From: Chersky-299 sp963749535 | Lineage (GTDB): Bacteria > Actinomycetota > Thermoleophilia > RBG-16-64-13 | Reading direction: 5' to 3' | Assembly (NCBI GenBank): GCA_963749535.1 | Contig: CAVVNF010000008.1 | Coordinates: 14,940 to 78,939, forward strand | DNA length: 64,000 nt | Shown: positions 29,212-39,630 of the stretch, in pieces | How the letters are laid out: each line of letters starts with the position of its first letter | How positions within the stretch are numbered: position 1 is the first letter of the stretch | Made by a program: the position numbers and the translations under genes | Notes under the pieces: model-generated | The model's input: the letters and a program-made list of their open reading frames with translations, nothing else | What the model was told of the DNA's origin: nothing | Database searches by the model: none

Positions 29212-29412
29212 TCACAGCTGTATCCGCACCGTTGGCGTTGTCGTCGTGGGTGCGGCGGGATGCTCCTGACGCCCGCCCGTGCCCACGAGCCCCCCGAGAA
29301 CCAGGGCGCTGATCACTCCCACCACTACGACGAGCGCCAGAAACGGCAGCACCTTCTTCCACCACACACCGTCTCGATCTGATGTCTCGGTCTCGAACGA
29401 ATCGTCATCCAC
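29212..29412 (-). CDS. Small single-span membrane protein
   Basis: 66 residues: acidic cytoplasmic N-terminus, one membrane helix (about residues 21-43) with a run of valines, then a short Thr/Pro-rich outside tail. GTG start at 29412 overlaps the end of pyrF by eight bases, so it is probably translated with pyrF. No family recognised. It converges on the membrane-protein gene to its left. Confidence 0.65.
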   Translation of the reverse strand: MDDDSFETETSDRDGVWWKKVLPFLALVVVVGVISALVLGGLVGTGGRQEHPAAPTTTTPTVRIQL

Positions 29413-30307
29413 GGCCGGAAGCCTCCCAGAGCGCGGTGCGCATAGCCGCCGCTTCAGCGCGGGCGGCGTCCACCCACGTACCCTCGCGTTTCCTGTACGC
29501 GTACAAGATAGCTCGGGCAGAGTTCACCACGGCGCCGGTTCCAGCGGCATCGAACACTCCTATCAAGTCACCGGCCCGCGCTCCCTGGGCACCGTAACCG
29601 GGTACGAGGAAGAGGACCCCGGGCATCCTGCGCCGCAGTTCGGCCGCCTGTTCCGGGTGCGTCCCCCCTACCACCGCGCCGACCGACCGGTAGCCTCGCT
29701 CTCCCTGCGTTCCCGCTCCCCAGTTTCCGACCATGTCCGCCACTCTTTGGTAGACCGTCTCGCCCGACTGCAGCAGCAAGTCTTGGAGCTCGCTGGAGCT
29801 GGGATTGGATGTCTTCACAAGCACGAAAACGCCCTTGCCGTTCTCTCGCGCCCTCAGGAAGAACGGTTCCAACCCATCTGTGCCGAACCATGGGTTCGCG
29901 GTCACGGCATCCGCGCCCGCGACGTCGAGGTGCGCCTTAGCGTAAGCCTCAGCGGTACTGCCGATATCGCCACGCTTGACGTCGGCGATCACCAGATACC
30001 CGAGTTGTTGGCCAAGACGAATCAAGTCCTGATAGAGCTCGTAGCCCGCGTGACCCAAGGCCTCGAAGTAGGCGGCCTGGATCTTGACCGCCACGACTTC
30101 GCACTCGAGAGCGTGCAGAAGGGTCAGCAGGAACTCCCGGAAGCAGGCGATGACCATCTCAGTCTCGGTGCCATAGCTCAGTCCGGCGTGCTTATCCCTC
30201 ACGGCGGGCGGAAGAAGTGAGAAGTCCGGATCCAGCCCCAGAACGACATGGGACCGCTTACTGTCGACAGCCTGCAACAAACGATCAGCAAAGTTGACGC
30301 TGTCCAC
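29405..30307 (-). CDS. pyrF: Orotidine-5'-phosphate decarboxylase, type 2
   Basis: Last step of UMP synthesis. 300 residues, the longer form found in mycobacteria and relatives. V-L-G-L-D-P-D near residue 21, then V-A-V-K-I-Q-A-A-Y-F-E and the catalytic V-I-A-D-V-K-R-G-D-I-G-S-T-A (Asp-Lys-Asp set). P-W-F-G-T-D-G and V-P-G-Y-G-A-Q-G complete the phosphate site. pyrE is a close neighbour, separated by the HU gene. Confidence 0.95.
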   Translation of the reverse strand: MDSVNFADRLLQAVDSKRSHVVLGLDPDFSLLPPAVRDKHAGLSYGTETEMVIACFREFLLTLLHALECEVVAVKIQAAYFEALGHAGYELYQDLIRLGQQLGYLVIADVKRGDIGSTAEAYAKAHLDVAGADAVTANPWFGTDGLEPFFLRARENGKGVFVLVKTSNPSSSELQDLLLQSGETVYQRVADMVGNWGAGTQGERGYRSVGAVVGGTHPEQAAELRRRMPGVLFLVPGYGAQGARAGDLIGVFDAAGTGAVVNSARAILYAYRKREGTWVDAARAEAAAMRTALWEASGRG

Positions 30308-30325
30308 GTGGCCACCCCCTGACGG

Positions 30326-30356
30326 TGGAAAAGAAAGGGCCGCTGGCAGCGGCCCT
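30326..30356 (-). terminator. Intrinsic terminator after the HU gene
   Basis: On the minus strand an AGGGCCGCT/AGCGGCCCT nine-base-pair stem with a three-base loop is followed by TTTCTTTTCC. It lies between the HU stop and pyrF, so it should end the HU transcript. Confidence 0.8.
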
Positions 30357-30379
30357 GGCTAAACACGGGAGCGTGAGTG

Positions 30380-30652
30380 CTACTTGACGGCGTTCTTCAG
30401 AGCAAGACCCGCGCTGAACTTGGGAACGGTGCTGGCCGGGATCTTGATTTTGGCTTTGGTCTGCGGGTTGATGCCGTCGCGTGCTTCACGTTTTTGGACG
30501 TAGAACTTGCCGAAACCCGTGAACTGAACGTCCTCCCCCTTTTTCAGCGAGTCCGTGACGACCTCCACAAACGCGTCGACGACACCCGCGGCGTCCTTCT
30601 TGCTCATGCCGGCCTTTGCGGCGAGCTTATCCACGAAATCCGACTTGGTCAC
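30380..30652 (-). CDS. HU-family DNA-binding protein
   Basis: Histone-like dimer that bends DNA. 90 residues, the exact HU length. M-T-K-S-D-F-V-D-K-L start, F-T-G-F-G-K-F then the beta arm R-D-G-I-N-P-Q-T-K, and P-K-F-S-A-G near the C-terminus. The GTG start at 30652 follows a good GGGAGG. A strong terminator follows, so it is likely its own transcription unit. Confidence 0.96.
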   Translation of the reverse strand: MTKSDFVDKLAAKAGMSKKDAAGVVDAFVEVVTDSLKKGEDVQFTGFGKFYVQKREARDGINPQTKAKIKIPASTVPKFSAGLALKNAVK

Positions 30653-30752
30653 AGCTACCTCCCTTTGTACACGCCGTTCCTTTTTACCTTACCAAATGCC
30701 CTGGACCCCACACAAGGACTTTTTGCGCTGGGAGAGGGCAAAAACGCCACTA

Positions 30753-31301
30753 CTACCTAAGTTGACCGACCCCGAGCTCGGAAGAAGTGAACAATGGGCG
30801 AAGGGTAAGCCCCGCGGCCGCCGCGGCTTCGGCTCCTCCCTCCTCCCTATCGACCACGCAGAAAAGATCCTCGACTATCAGATCTGACTCCCGGAGGGCC
30901 TCAGCCGCCATGATGGCGGCACCTCCGGAAGTGACGATGTCCTCAACCAGAGCGATCCGCTCTCCCGGCACCCAGCGACCCTCGATGCGTTTGCTCGTCC
31001 CATAATCCTTGGACTGTTTCCTCACTAGGAGCAGAGGGAGCCCCAGTTCCAGGGAAAGGCCAGCGCCCAGGATCACGCCACCCAATTCGGGCGCTGCAAG
31101 CCGCTGATACTCCACCCCCGATGCAAGCTGGTTGCGGACCAACATCGCCATCTCATGGACTATCCCACGCAGCACGCGCGGCTCAGTCTCGAACAGATAC
31201 TTGTCGAGATAGTAGCGGCTACGCTTCCCCGAACGCAGAACGAAATCCCCTTCCAAGTAAGCAGCCGCCATGAGCAGTTTCCCTAATGACTCCTTTTCCA
31301 C
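30753..31301 (-). CDS. pyrE: Orotate phosphoribosyltransferase
   Basis: Makes OMP from orotate and PRPP. 182 residues from the GTG at 31301, which follows GGGAGGGAGC. The frame is open upstream but overlaps tldE, so the later start is used. PRPP motif I-A-L-V-E-D-I-V-T-S-G-G-A. The N-terminal hood has D-F-V-L-R-S-G-K-R-S-R-Y-Y-L-D, and L-A-A-P-E-L-G-G-V and V-R-K-Q-S-K-D-Y-G-T are typical. Pairs functionally with pyrF. Confidence 0.93.
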   Translation of the reverse strand: MEKESLGKLLMAAAYLEGDFVLRSGKRSRYYLDKYLFETEPRVLRGIVHEMAMLVRNQLASGVEYQRLAAPELGGVILGAGLSLELGLPLLLVRKQSKDYGTSKRIEGRWVPGERIALVEDIVTSGGAAIMAAEALRESDLIVEDLFCVVDREEGGAEAAAAAGLTLRPLFTSSELGVGQLR

Positions 31302-31348
31302 GCTCCCTCCCCGCTCGCTAGATGCGCTATCACGTGCTCGATCAACGA

Positions 31349-32710
31349 TCAGGTGCCGGATACCGCCACGCCTTCGACAGCGAACGAAGGGCAATAGACG
31401 CTCCCATACAGAGGCACCCAGCGGCTATCCGCGGCCACGTCGACGACGTTCCTCAGGAAACCGAGAAAATCAGAGGCGATAGTGACTTCCCGCACGGGAC
31501 GGCCGGCGGTCCCACTCTCGATCAAGCGGCCGGTTACGCCCACGCTGAGTTCGCCACTTATCGGATTAACGCCGGAGTGTAGCCCGGAGACACTCTCGAC
31601 GTAGAGACCGTCACCGACCCGGGCCAGGAGTTGATCGAGCGTGCCCTCACCCGGAGCCAGAACGAGGTTCGTGCTCCCCACACCCGGCAATCCCCTGTAC
31701 GAGCCGCGGGAAGCGTTCCCGCTGGAGGAAGTCCCGGCTCCTTGCCTTCGCGCCGTGTACGTGTTGTGGAGAAACGAGGTCAGGACTCCCCCGGAGATAA
31801 GCGGCGTCCGTTGCTGGGGTACGCCTTCGCCGTCGAAGGGGCTGGTACCCATTCCGCCTGCGGCCAAGCCGTCGTCCAGAAGGTGGACCCGTGAAGAAGC
31901 CACAGCCTGGCCGATAAGCTCTGCGAAGATCGAGCGTCCTTTCTGCACAGCGTCCGCTCCGAAAGCCGGACTTATCATGGCCAGCAAAGCAGCGGCGACA
32001 TCCCGGTCGAAGACCACTGTGCGCGTCGCGGTCGGGCATGGAGCGGCCCCCAGGAGGACCCGGGCCTTGCCGGCCGCTTCGAGTCCCGCAGAGAGCGGGT
32101 CCAGGTCGGCGGGCTCACGACCCGCGCTGAAACCCTGGCCCGACTCGAGTTCGCCACCCCGCCTCGCGTGAGCAAGCAGGTAGAGGTAGCAGAAAGTCTG
32201 TTCCGACGCGGCTTCGACGCCTTCGCTCGAGACTATCGCGATGCTGGCTTCACTCTCAGCGTAGGTGGTCTCCTCTACCGATTCGATCTCGGACTCGGCA
32301 AGGGCCGTCGCCTCCGCGTCCATCGCGAGTCTCACCTTATCGGCAAGGGCCGTCCCCGAAACGCCTTCCTTCCACAGCCCCGGGACTTCGGCATATGTCG
32401 CGGGCCCGGGAAGCCCGACATAAGGATCCGGGTCGGAGGCGCGAGCGTTGGCCACTGCCTCCGCGACCACCCCGTCGATCCCAGCGGCGCTCAGGTCACC
32501 CGTGTACGCGTATCCGCGCCTTTCGTCCACGATCGCCCGCACCCCAAGCCCTCGCGGTTCGGCCGCGGCCACAGACTCCACCTCGCCACCAAAGACTTTG
32601 ATAGACAGAGTCCTGCCGAACTGCACGTAGACTTCGAGACCAAGCCCCGGCCGTTGCCCACGTTCCAGGGCCGCTCGAGCCAATTCCAATGGGGTGCCCG
32701 CCACCATCAT
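31349..32710 (-). CDS. tldE: TldE/PmbA-type peptidase subunit
   Basis: Non-metal-binding partner of the heterodimeric TldD/TldE protease, which in E. coli degrades unfolded peptides and matures microcin B17 and CcdA. 453 residues, intact. It has G-V-R-A-I-V-D-E-R-R-G-Y-A-Y-T near residue 55, the glycine-rich R-G-S-Y-R-G-L-P-G-V-G-S-T-N and the C-terminal G-V-N-P-I-S-G-E-L-S-V-G-V-T-G. It lacks HExxxH, as expected for TldE. tldD lies 25 bases upstream. No peptide-modification genes are nearby. Confidence 0.93.
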   Translation of the reverse strand: MMVAGTPLELARAALERGQRPGLGLEVYVQFGRTLSIKVFGGEVESVAAAEPRGLGVRAIVDERRGYAYTGDLSAAGIDGVVAEAVANARASDPDPYVGLPGPATYAEVPGLWKEGVSGTALADKVRLAMDAEATALAESEIESVEETTYAESEASIAIVSSEGVEAASEQTFCYLYLLAHARRGGELESGQGFSAGREPADLDPLSAGLEAAGKARVLLGAAPCPTATRTVVFDRDVAAALLAMISPAFGADAVQKGRSIFAELIGQAVASSRVHLLDDGLAAGGMGTSPFDGEGVPQQRTPLISGGVLTSFLHNTYTARRQGAGTSSSGNASRGSYRGLPGVGSTNLVLAPGEGTLDQLLARVGDGLYVESVSGLHSGVNPISGELSVGVTGRLIESGTAGRPVREVTIASDFLGFLRNVVDVAADSRWVPLYGSVYCPSFAVEGVAVSGT

Positions 32711-32735
32711 CGATAGACTCCCAGGCTCGCGACGA

Positions 32736-34145
32736 TCAAAGACTCGTTCCTCCCACTGTCAGCTCACGTATCCGGAGCGTGGGCTGGCCGCTCCCCACCG
32801 GGACCAACTGTCCCTCTTTGCCGCACATGCCCGCTTTCACGTCTAGGTCGTCGGCGATGGCGTCTATCGCCAGCAGCACCTCGACGCCGCTCCCGATGAG
32901 GGTAGCGCCCCGGACGGGAGCGCCGATCTTTCCGTTCTCGATGAGATACCCTTCGGCCACTCCAAACACAAAATCGCCCGTGGCCGGGTTGACTTCGCCG
33001 CCAGAGAGGCTCTTCGCATAAAGCGCACGAGGGGTATCGGCGATGATGTCTCCGCACGACGCCTCGCCCGGGCCGAAGTACGTGTTGGTCATTCTCGGAT
33101 ACGGCAGGTGACGGTAGTCTTGCCTTCGTCCGTTCCCGGTTGGTCGCATCCCGAGCTTCTCTCCCCTCAGTAGGTCCGTAAGATAGGTGCTCAGCACCCC
33201 CTCCTCGATGACCACGGTGCGCTCGCACGGCGTGCCCTCATCGTCGCAACCGGCGCTCCCCCACAGGCCGGCTCCAACGCCGTCGTCGTACGCGGATACG
33301 TGGCTAGGAGCCACGCGCTGGCCGAGCTTGCCCTCCCACACGCTGGTCTTCTTGAGAATGTAGTCGGCCTCAAGACCGTGCCCGCATGCCTCGTGGAACA
33401 ACACGCCCCCAAACCCATTGGCGAGGATCACGGGCATGCGCCCGGCCGGCGCCGGAGAGGCTGACAGCATAGTGACCGCCTTTTCGGCAGCCTTCTGAGC
33501 CAATTCGCGGACGGCTGCTTCCCGGAACAGCTCGTAGCCCCCGTGGTGCGCCAAAGTCTCGCGACCGGTCTGGATGACGCCGTCCCGTTGAGCCGTCACG
33601 TTGACCGCTACCATCACCCGCGTGCGGTCGTCGGTGGCGAAACGCCCTCGGGAATTCGCTACCCAGACCCGCTGCCGGTTCTCCGCGTACACAGCGGCGA
33701 CCTGGCGGATCTCGCCGGACACGGCGCGCGCGGTCTCGTCGAGGAGACGGAGCAGAGCGGACTTCGCAGACACATCCACGGACTCCGGCGCCACGAGCAC
33801 TGTCTGACCTTCCGCTCCCCGCTTCTCGGTGAGCGCCACCGCGTCGACGACGCGGGCATCAGTCCCGGTGCTCAGCCGCCCGGCAAGGCTTTGCAGCGAT
33901 AGCTCATCCACCGCGTCGACATAGCCGAAATACGTCGAGGGCCCTTTCACCACGCGAACGGAGCTGCCGCGATCTACGCCCGATACCACGTCCTCGATCT
34001 TTGCGTCTTCCAACCTCAGCGAGAGCGAGCGCCGGTCCTCCACGAAGAGCTCAGCAAAATCTCCACCTTTGCGGAGTGCTCGATGCAGAACGGCCGTCCC
34101 GAGTTCTTTGGGAAGCCCCGGAAAACCCGAATCTGGATCAGTCAT
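32736..34145 (-). CDS. tldD: TldD metalloprotease subunit
   Basis: Catalytic subunit of the TldD/TldE protease. 469 residues, intact. The zinc motif H-E-A-C-G-H-G lies near residue 243. D-D-E-G-T-P and the C-terminal G-E-V-N-P-A-T-G-D-F-V-F-G are the other family blocks. First gene of the tldD-tldE-pyrE run on the minus strand. Confidence 0.95.
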   Translation of the reverse strand: MTDPDSGFPGLPKELGTAVLHRALRKGGDFAELFVEDRRSLSLRLEDAKIEDVVSGVDRGSSVRVVKGPSTYFGYVDAVDELSLQSLAGRLSTGTDARVVDAVALTEKRGAEGQTVLVAPESVDVSAKSALLRLLDETARAVSGEIRQVAAVYAENRQRVWVANSRGRFATDDRTRVMVAVNVTAQRDGVIQTGRETLAHHGGYELFREAAVRELAQKAAEKAVTMLSASPAPAGRMPVILANGFGGVLFHEACGHGLEADYILKKTSVWEGKLGQRVAPSHVSAYDDGVGAGLWGSAGCDDEGTPCERTVVIEEGVLSTYLTDLLRGEKLGMRPTGNGRRQDYRHLPYPRMTNTYFGPGEASCGDIIADTPRALYAKSLSGGEVNPATGDFVFGVAEGYLIENGKIGAPVRGATLIGSGVEVLLAIDAIADDLDVKAGMCGKEGQLVPVGSGQPTLRIRELTVGGTSL

Positions 34146-34188
34146 GTGAGGGGTCCTTTGAAAGGCCCAGTGGTCAGCCTATGGGCCC

Positions 34189-34404
34189 CTACTTCGTGAT
34201 GGAGCTGGTCAACAGTATGTCGCCTGCTACCTGCATGAATGGTTGAGCCTCGGCAGCCGAACCGGGCAGCGCCAGCATCGAGCCGTCGTCGAAGTACAGC
34301 TCCACCTGAGGCTTGCTGGTGCGCATCACCAGGAAGTAGTAGGCCGCCGCTGCTAGTGATCCCAGCACGGACAAAACGCCGAAGACCTTAAGGAGCCGTT
34401 TCAT
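34189..34404 (-). CDS. Small membrane-anchored protein next to a Roadblock protein
   Basis: 71 residues. One membrane helix near residues 7-27, then a soluble part with V-E-L-Y-F-D-D-G-S-M and P-F-M-Q-V-A-G-D-I-L. Its ATG overlaps the stop of the Roadblock gene as ATGA, so the two are translated together and may act together at the membrane. No family recognised. Confidence 0.72.
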   Translation of the reverse strand: MKRLLKVFGVLSVLGSLAAAAYYFLVMRTSKPQVELYFDDGSMLALPGSAAEAQPFMQVAGDILLTSSITK

Positions 34405-34787
34405 CGGTCGCTCGCCTCCTCGCCATCCCGCGCTGCTTCCCTGGCGTCGCGGATACAGGTTTTCATATCGTAGAGAACAAGCCCGATGCGGCTATCCCTC
34501 CGGCCGGTGGCCAGGATGACCATGCCGTGCTCGTCGGTCTCCCGCACGAGGAACACATAGCCGGCAGGGCCCTCGACCACAAGCTGAGTGAGCGGTTGCG
34601 AACCCATGTCTTTGGCGCGCCCCTCGCCCAGGCCGGCGAGCTCCAGTGCCTTGGCAACCATCGTTGCCTGCACTTCCTCCGGGAAGTTGGACGCAAGCAC
34701 CTCGTCGCCCGCGAACAGGATGGCCTTATCTATGTCGGTGGAGATATCGAGCATCTCCTCGAATGCCTTCTCGGCTTCTACCTTCAT
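34401..34787 (-). CDS. Roadblock/LC7-like domain protein
   Basis: 128 residues with the fold pattern of Roadblock proteins: A-I-L-F-A-G-D-E-V-L-A-S-N-F-P, then a helix, then L-T-Q-L-V-V-E-G-P-A-G-Y-V-F-L-V-R and G-M-V-I-L-A-T-G. Bacterial members often regulate small Ras-like GTPases (MglA type); no such GTPase is next to it here. ATG at 34787 follows GGGAGGGGAG and is preferred over the upstream frame. Expressed with the small membrane protein that follows. Confidence 0.75.
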   Translation of the reverse strand: MKVEAEKAFEEMLDISTDIDKAILFAGDEVLASNFPEEVQATMVAKALELAGLGEGRAKDMGSQPLTQLVVEGPAGYVFLVRETDEHGMVILATGRRDSRIGLVLYDMKTCIRDAREAARDGEEASDR

Positions 34788-34875
34788 GAACTCCCCTCCC
34801 AAGCGACAACTTGGTCGACTCTGCCGGTGCGCCCACAGTTTACCACCGGGGAAGCCGGTTCAAACCCAATGAAAA

Positions 34876-34931
34876 GGGGCCATCGCGCCCATCCGGCAGT
34901 CTCCGAGGACTGCCACCGGCGCGATGGCCCC
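34876..34931 (-). terminator. groESL transcription terminator
   Basis: A 14-base-pair perfect stem (GGGGCCATCGCGCC with its complement) carries an inner GGCAGTC/GACTGCC hairpin. On the minus strand it is followed by TTTTCATT. It lies about 50 bases after the groEL stop. Confidence 0.85.
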
Positions 34932-34983
34932 AGCCCCGGGCGGACCCTTGGTAGAGTCCTCTCCGGAGTGCGGGTACTTCTGG

Positions 34984-36615
<1,632 letters not shown>

Positions 36616-36676
36616 AAACCTTGTCTCCTTCTTAGGACCGGGATGATCAGCCGCACGAAGTCCGTGCGGAAAACGA

Positions 36677-36976
36677 CTACTTCTTCGACTCGTCCAGAAT
36701 GGCGAGCAGGTCGGACGCGCGAAGGACCAGGTAGTCCTCGCCGTCCACTTTCACTTCCGTGCCGGCGTATTTGGCGAACACGACGATGTCGCCGACTTTG
36801 ACCGGCATCGGGATGAGCTTACCAAGGTCATCGTACTTGCCTGGCCCTGCCGCTATGACGGTGGCCTTCGACGGCTTCTCTTTTGCCGTGTCCGGAAGGA
36901 CGATCCCACTCTTCGTGGTTTCTTCCTTCTCCATCAGCTTGAGCGCGACCCTGTCCTCGAGTGGCACTAGTTTCAT
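36677..36976 (-). CDS. groES: Co-chaperonin GroES (Hsp10)
   Basis: Heptameric lid of the GroEL chamber. 99 residues. M-K-L-V-P-L-E-D-R-V start, the mobile loop with K-S-G-I-V-L-P-D-T-A-K-E-K-P (GroEL contact), and V-G-D-I-V-V-F-A-K-Y-A-G-T-E-V. ATG at 36976 with AGGAGGG upstream. Confidence 0.98.
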   Translation of the reverse strand: MKLVPLEDRVALKLMEKEETTKSGIVLPDTAKEKPSKATVIAAGPGKYDDLGKLIPMPVKVGDIVVFAKYAGTEVKVDGEDYLVLRASDLLAILDESKK

Positions 36977-37059
36977 GCGCAACCCTCCTGTCTCTCTTTC
37001 TCGTCTCGTGTTCCTACCAATGCCCAGAAACGGGCAGATACAACCCTCTCTGCGCACAA

Positions 37060-37086
37060 TTGGCACTCCCCACTGGCGAGTGCCAA
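37060..37086 (-). promoter_or_regulatory. CIRCE operator (HrcA site)
   Basis: TTGGCACTC, nine bases, GAGTGCCAA: a perfect nine-base inverted repeat differing from the textbook TTAGCACTC only at the third position and its mirror. It covers roughly +4 to +30 of the predicted groES transcript, the classic location for HrcA repression. Confidence 0.92.
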
Positions 37087-37096
37087 CCGAGTGCAT

Positions 37097-37125
37097 ATGT
37101 TATGCGCCAAATCAGGATTTGTCAA
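37097..37125 (-). promoter_or_regulatory. groESL promoter (sigma-70 type)
   Basis: On the minus strand a perfect -35 TTGACA (37120-37125), 17-base spacer and -10 TAACAT (37097-37102). The predicted start is about 37090, immediately before the CIRCE element. The promoter begins just after the tsaD stop codon. Confidence 0.85.
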
Positions 37126-37134
37126 CGGCACACG

Positions 37135-38248
37135 TTAGATCTTCGCGAGAGGCGCCTCGTCCGTTGCTTCCCGGTACGGGCCCAGAGGCAGGGAGGCTGA
37201 GGCATCGAGGCCAAGATACTCAGGGTACGGCAGCAACGGGCCCACAAGCGCCGCCGCGCCTATCATTGCCGCATTATCAGTGCAGAAAGAAAGCGGCGGC
37301 ACCACCATGTGAAGTCCGGCCTCCGCGCCCTCCTTGACAAGGCGCCTTCGCAGCAGTGAGTTCGCGGCCACCCCTCCCGCCACGGCAGCCGTCCGCACCC
37401 CTTCAGCGCGCGCGGCTTGCAGCAATCTACGCACCAAGGCGTCTACCACGGCCGCCCGGTACGATGCCGCCACATCCGCGGCCCGCTCGACCCGTTGTGC
37501 CGGGGTCATGTCCCGCAATACGTAATAGAGGGCCGTCTTCACGCCCGAGAAGGACATGTCCAGCCCGGGGGACCTGCGCAAGCCGATGGGGAAGTCGAAC
37601 GCACCTGCATCGCCCTTTTCCGCCAGCTGATCCAACTCCTTGCCGCCCGGGTATCCCAGGCCGAGAAGCCGCGCACCCTTGTCGAAAGCCTCGCCGGCTG
37701 CGTCATCCAGCGTCTGTCCCAGCAGACGGAAGCGATCTTTCGAATCCACGCGTATCAACGCAGTGTGGCCGCCGGAAGCCACCAGAGTCACCATGGGGAA
37801 CGGCGCCTCCAGGGTCGGAAAGCCACACGGCCGCCAGGTGTCCATGGATATGGTTCACCGGGACCAAGGGTATTCGCCGGCTCCACGCAATCGCCTTCGC
37901 GGTCTGGACGCCCACGAGCAAGGCGCCTATGAGACCTGGCCCGACGGTGACTGCCACGGCAGACAGCTCCCCAAGCGGGACCCCACTCTGCCGGCACGCC
38001 TCGGCGACCACGGCAGTCAACCTCTCCACGTGGGCGCGACTCGCGACCTCCGGGACCACGCCGCCATACCGCTGATGAATAGAATCCTGCGAGTGAACGA
38101 CGGTGGCGAGGACCTTCCCTTCGCCGGTGAGAACCGCGGCGCACGAGTCGTCGCACGAGGTTTCGATAGCAAGAAGCGCGGCTCCTCCAGGAAGGACCGA
38201 CGAACCGGGACCAGCGGTCGTGGCCACTGCAGCCTCAACGCTCCCCAT
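37135..38248 (-). CDS. tsaD: tRNA threonylcarbamoyltransferase TsaD (frameshifted)
   Basis: Transfers threonylcarbamoyl to A37 of ANN-decoding tRNAs. I-E-T-S-C-D-D-S near residue 29, the metal site H-I-H-G-H near residue 137, V-A-S-G-G-H-T, D-D-A-A-G-E-A-F-D-K, and the late G-G-V-A-A-N-S-L-L-R-R and C-T-D-N-A-A-M-I-G. One break at about 37813 (extra base in GGG). About 370 residues. Overlaps rimI by 14 bases; last gene of the t6A cluster tsaE-tsaB-rimI-tsaD. Confidence 0.95.
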
Positions 38249-38690
38249 CGCGGCTCCCCCGGGTCATGACCAGCGCGTCCTCGTGATTGTCGGTGTAGTA
38301 GCCCCGTCTCACGCCCATTATGGCGAACCCTCTGCGCGAATAGAGACAGATGGCTTCACCGTTGCTTGGGCGTACCTCGAGAAGGACACCTACCGATTGT
38401 GCGTCTGCCGCCTCAAGGAATTCGTCGAGCAGCCGGCCACCCACGCCTCTTCCCCTGACCGCGGGAGCCACCGCCAGGTTCATCACGTGCCATAAGTCCG
38501 GATAGCAGCGCCCGATGAGGAAGCCCACGACCCTCGTTTCCGGAGCCACCGCCACCCTGCGCCAACTCATCTCCTCAAAAAGCTCCTCACGGAACATGTC
38601 CAGGGACCATGGAGAGTCGTAACACGCCAACTCCACGCTCATCACCGCGTCCAGATCGCTGACCCTCATGTTCCGCAGCACCAACTCCAC
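38235..38690 (-). CDS. rimI: Ribosomal-protein alanine N-acetyltransferase RimI
   Basis: GNAT acetyltransferase that caps ribosomal protein S18 in E. coli. 151 residues. D-S-P-W-S-L-D-M-F-R-E-E-L, the acetyl-CoA loop V-R-G-R-G-V-G-G-R-L, L-E-V-R-P-S-N and Y-S-R-R-G-F are the family blocks. GTG at 38690 begins one base after the tsaB stop and is preferred; the frame is open further upstream only as a shadow of tsaB. Confidence 0.92.
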   Translation of the reverse strand: MELVLRNMRVSDLDAVMSVELACYDSPWSLDMFREELFEEMSWRRVAVAPETRVVGFLIGRCYPDLWHVMNLAVAPAVRGRGVGGRLLDEFLEAADAQSVGVLLEVRPSNGEAICLYSRRGFAIMGVRRGYYTDNHEDALVMTRGSRDGER

Positions 38691-38691
38691 C

Positions 38692-39630
38692 TCAAGACCC
38701 GCGGACCTTTCCGGAAGCCGCCGTGGAAGACTCGGCCCCATCGTCGCCCCAGGGATCGCGCATCTTGGTGATGTGCAGGTCCGCGTCCGGCGGGCGGACA
38801 TAGATCGGCACTGCGGCCTCGGGAGTGCCAGGCGACCCTGGAGGAAACCTTTCGGCACTCCATGGACTCCCTTCGCCAAGCGCCCCTCGAAGCCACGACA
38901 CCAATCTGCTCCCTCCGAAGACACCGACAGGCTCGTCCAGCGACGCTTGCCCCTGCAGCAGCCATCGGGCCGAGGCCTCCAGTCTCGATCCGAGTCAACC
39001 CGGCGAGGGCGGCACACCGGCAAGCACCGATGGCTCCCCGAGCACGGATATCGGGCCCGCGCCGAAAGAGTCGGGACCCAGCGCTGCCTCGAGCCTTTCC
39101 ACGAGCGATTCCGGCCCGCACACGCCTATGTCCCCCAGTCTCGTCCACTGCTCGTCTCCCGGCGTGCCGGACGTGTAGACCGCGTAGAAGATCTGGCCAC
39201 GCCTCGCGTCCACGACCGGCACGAGCACCGTCCCCTGCCGGCGTCGACTCTCCAACCCGCCGCCCGACCGCGCGCAAGCGGCCGCAGCTGCCGCCAAGGC
39301 CGAAAGAGTCGATACGCCTACAATGGGCACGTCGAGAGCAAGAGCCATGCCCCGGGCGGTGGCGACAGTCACTCGAACGCCCGTGAATGTTCCGGGGCCC
39401 GTTCCGACGGCCACCGCTCGAAGATCGCGCGGAGCCGCGTGCATTTCGGTAAGCACATCATCGGCCAGGCGGAGGAGCATGCGCGCGTGTGCCCGACCAT
39501 CCCGTATCTCCCGAATGGAAAGCGAACGCGGCTCGGACTCCTCCCCGTCTTCTCCGGCCCTGAACTCCAGGAGAGCGGCGCTGCACGTGCCGGTTGAGCC
39601 CTCGAGCGCCAGGACCAAGGGCCCGCTCAT
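38692..39630 (-). CDS. tsaB: t6A synthesis scaffold protein TsaB (in-frame TGA)
   Basis: Inactive Kae1-like partner that holds TsaD and TsaE together. The N-terminal part has L-A-L-E-G-S-T-G-T, G-P-G-T-F-T-G-V-R-V-T-V-A-T-A-R-G near residue 85, the diagnostic TsaB motif. A TGA at 38995-38997 interrupts the gene, but the same frame continues to 38692 with typical TsaB end sequence (V-P-I-Y-V-R-P-P-D-A). The two parts total 311 residues plus the stop, so it reads as one gene with a nonsense change or misread base. tsaE overlaps its start as ATGA. Confidence 0.88.

Noticed and set aside
38995..38997. Selenocysteine at the tsaB TGA
   Set aside because: TsaB is not a selenoprotein family, no hairpin of the bacterial SECIS type was seen just downstream, and other lesions in the window favour a misread base.
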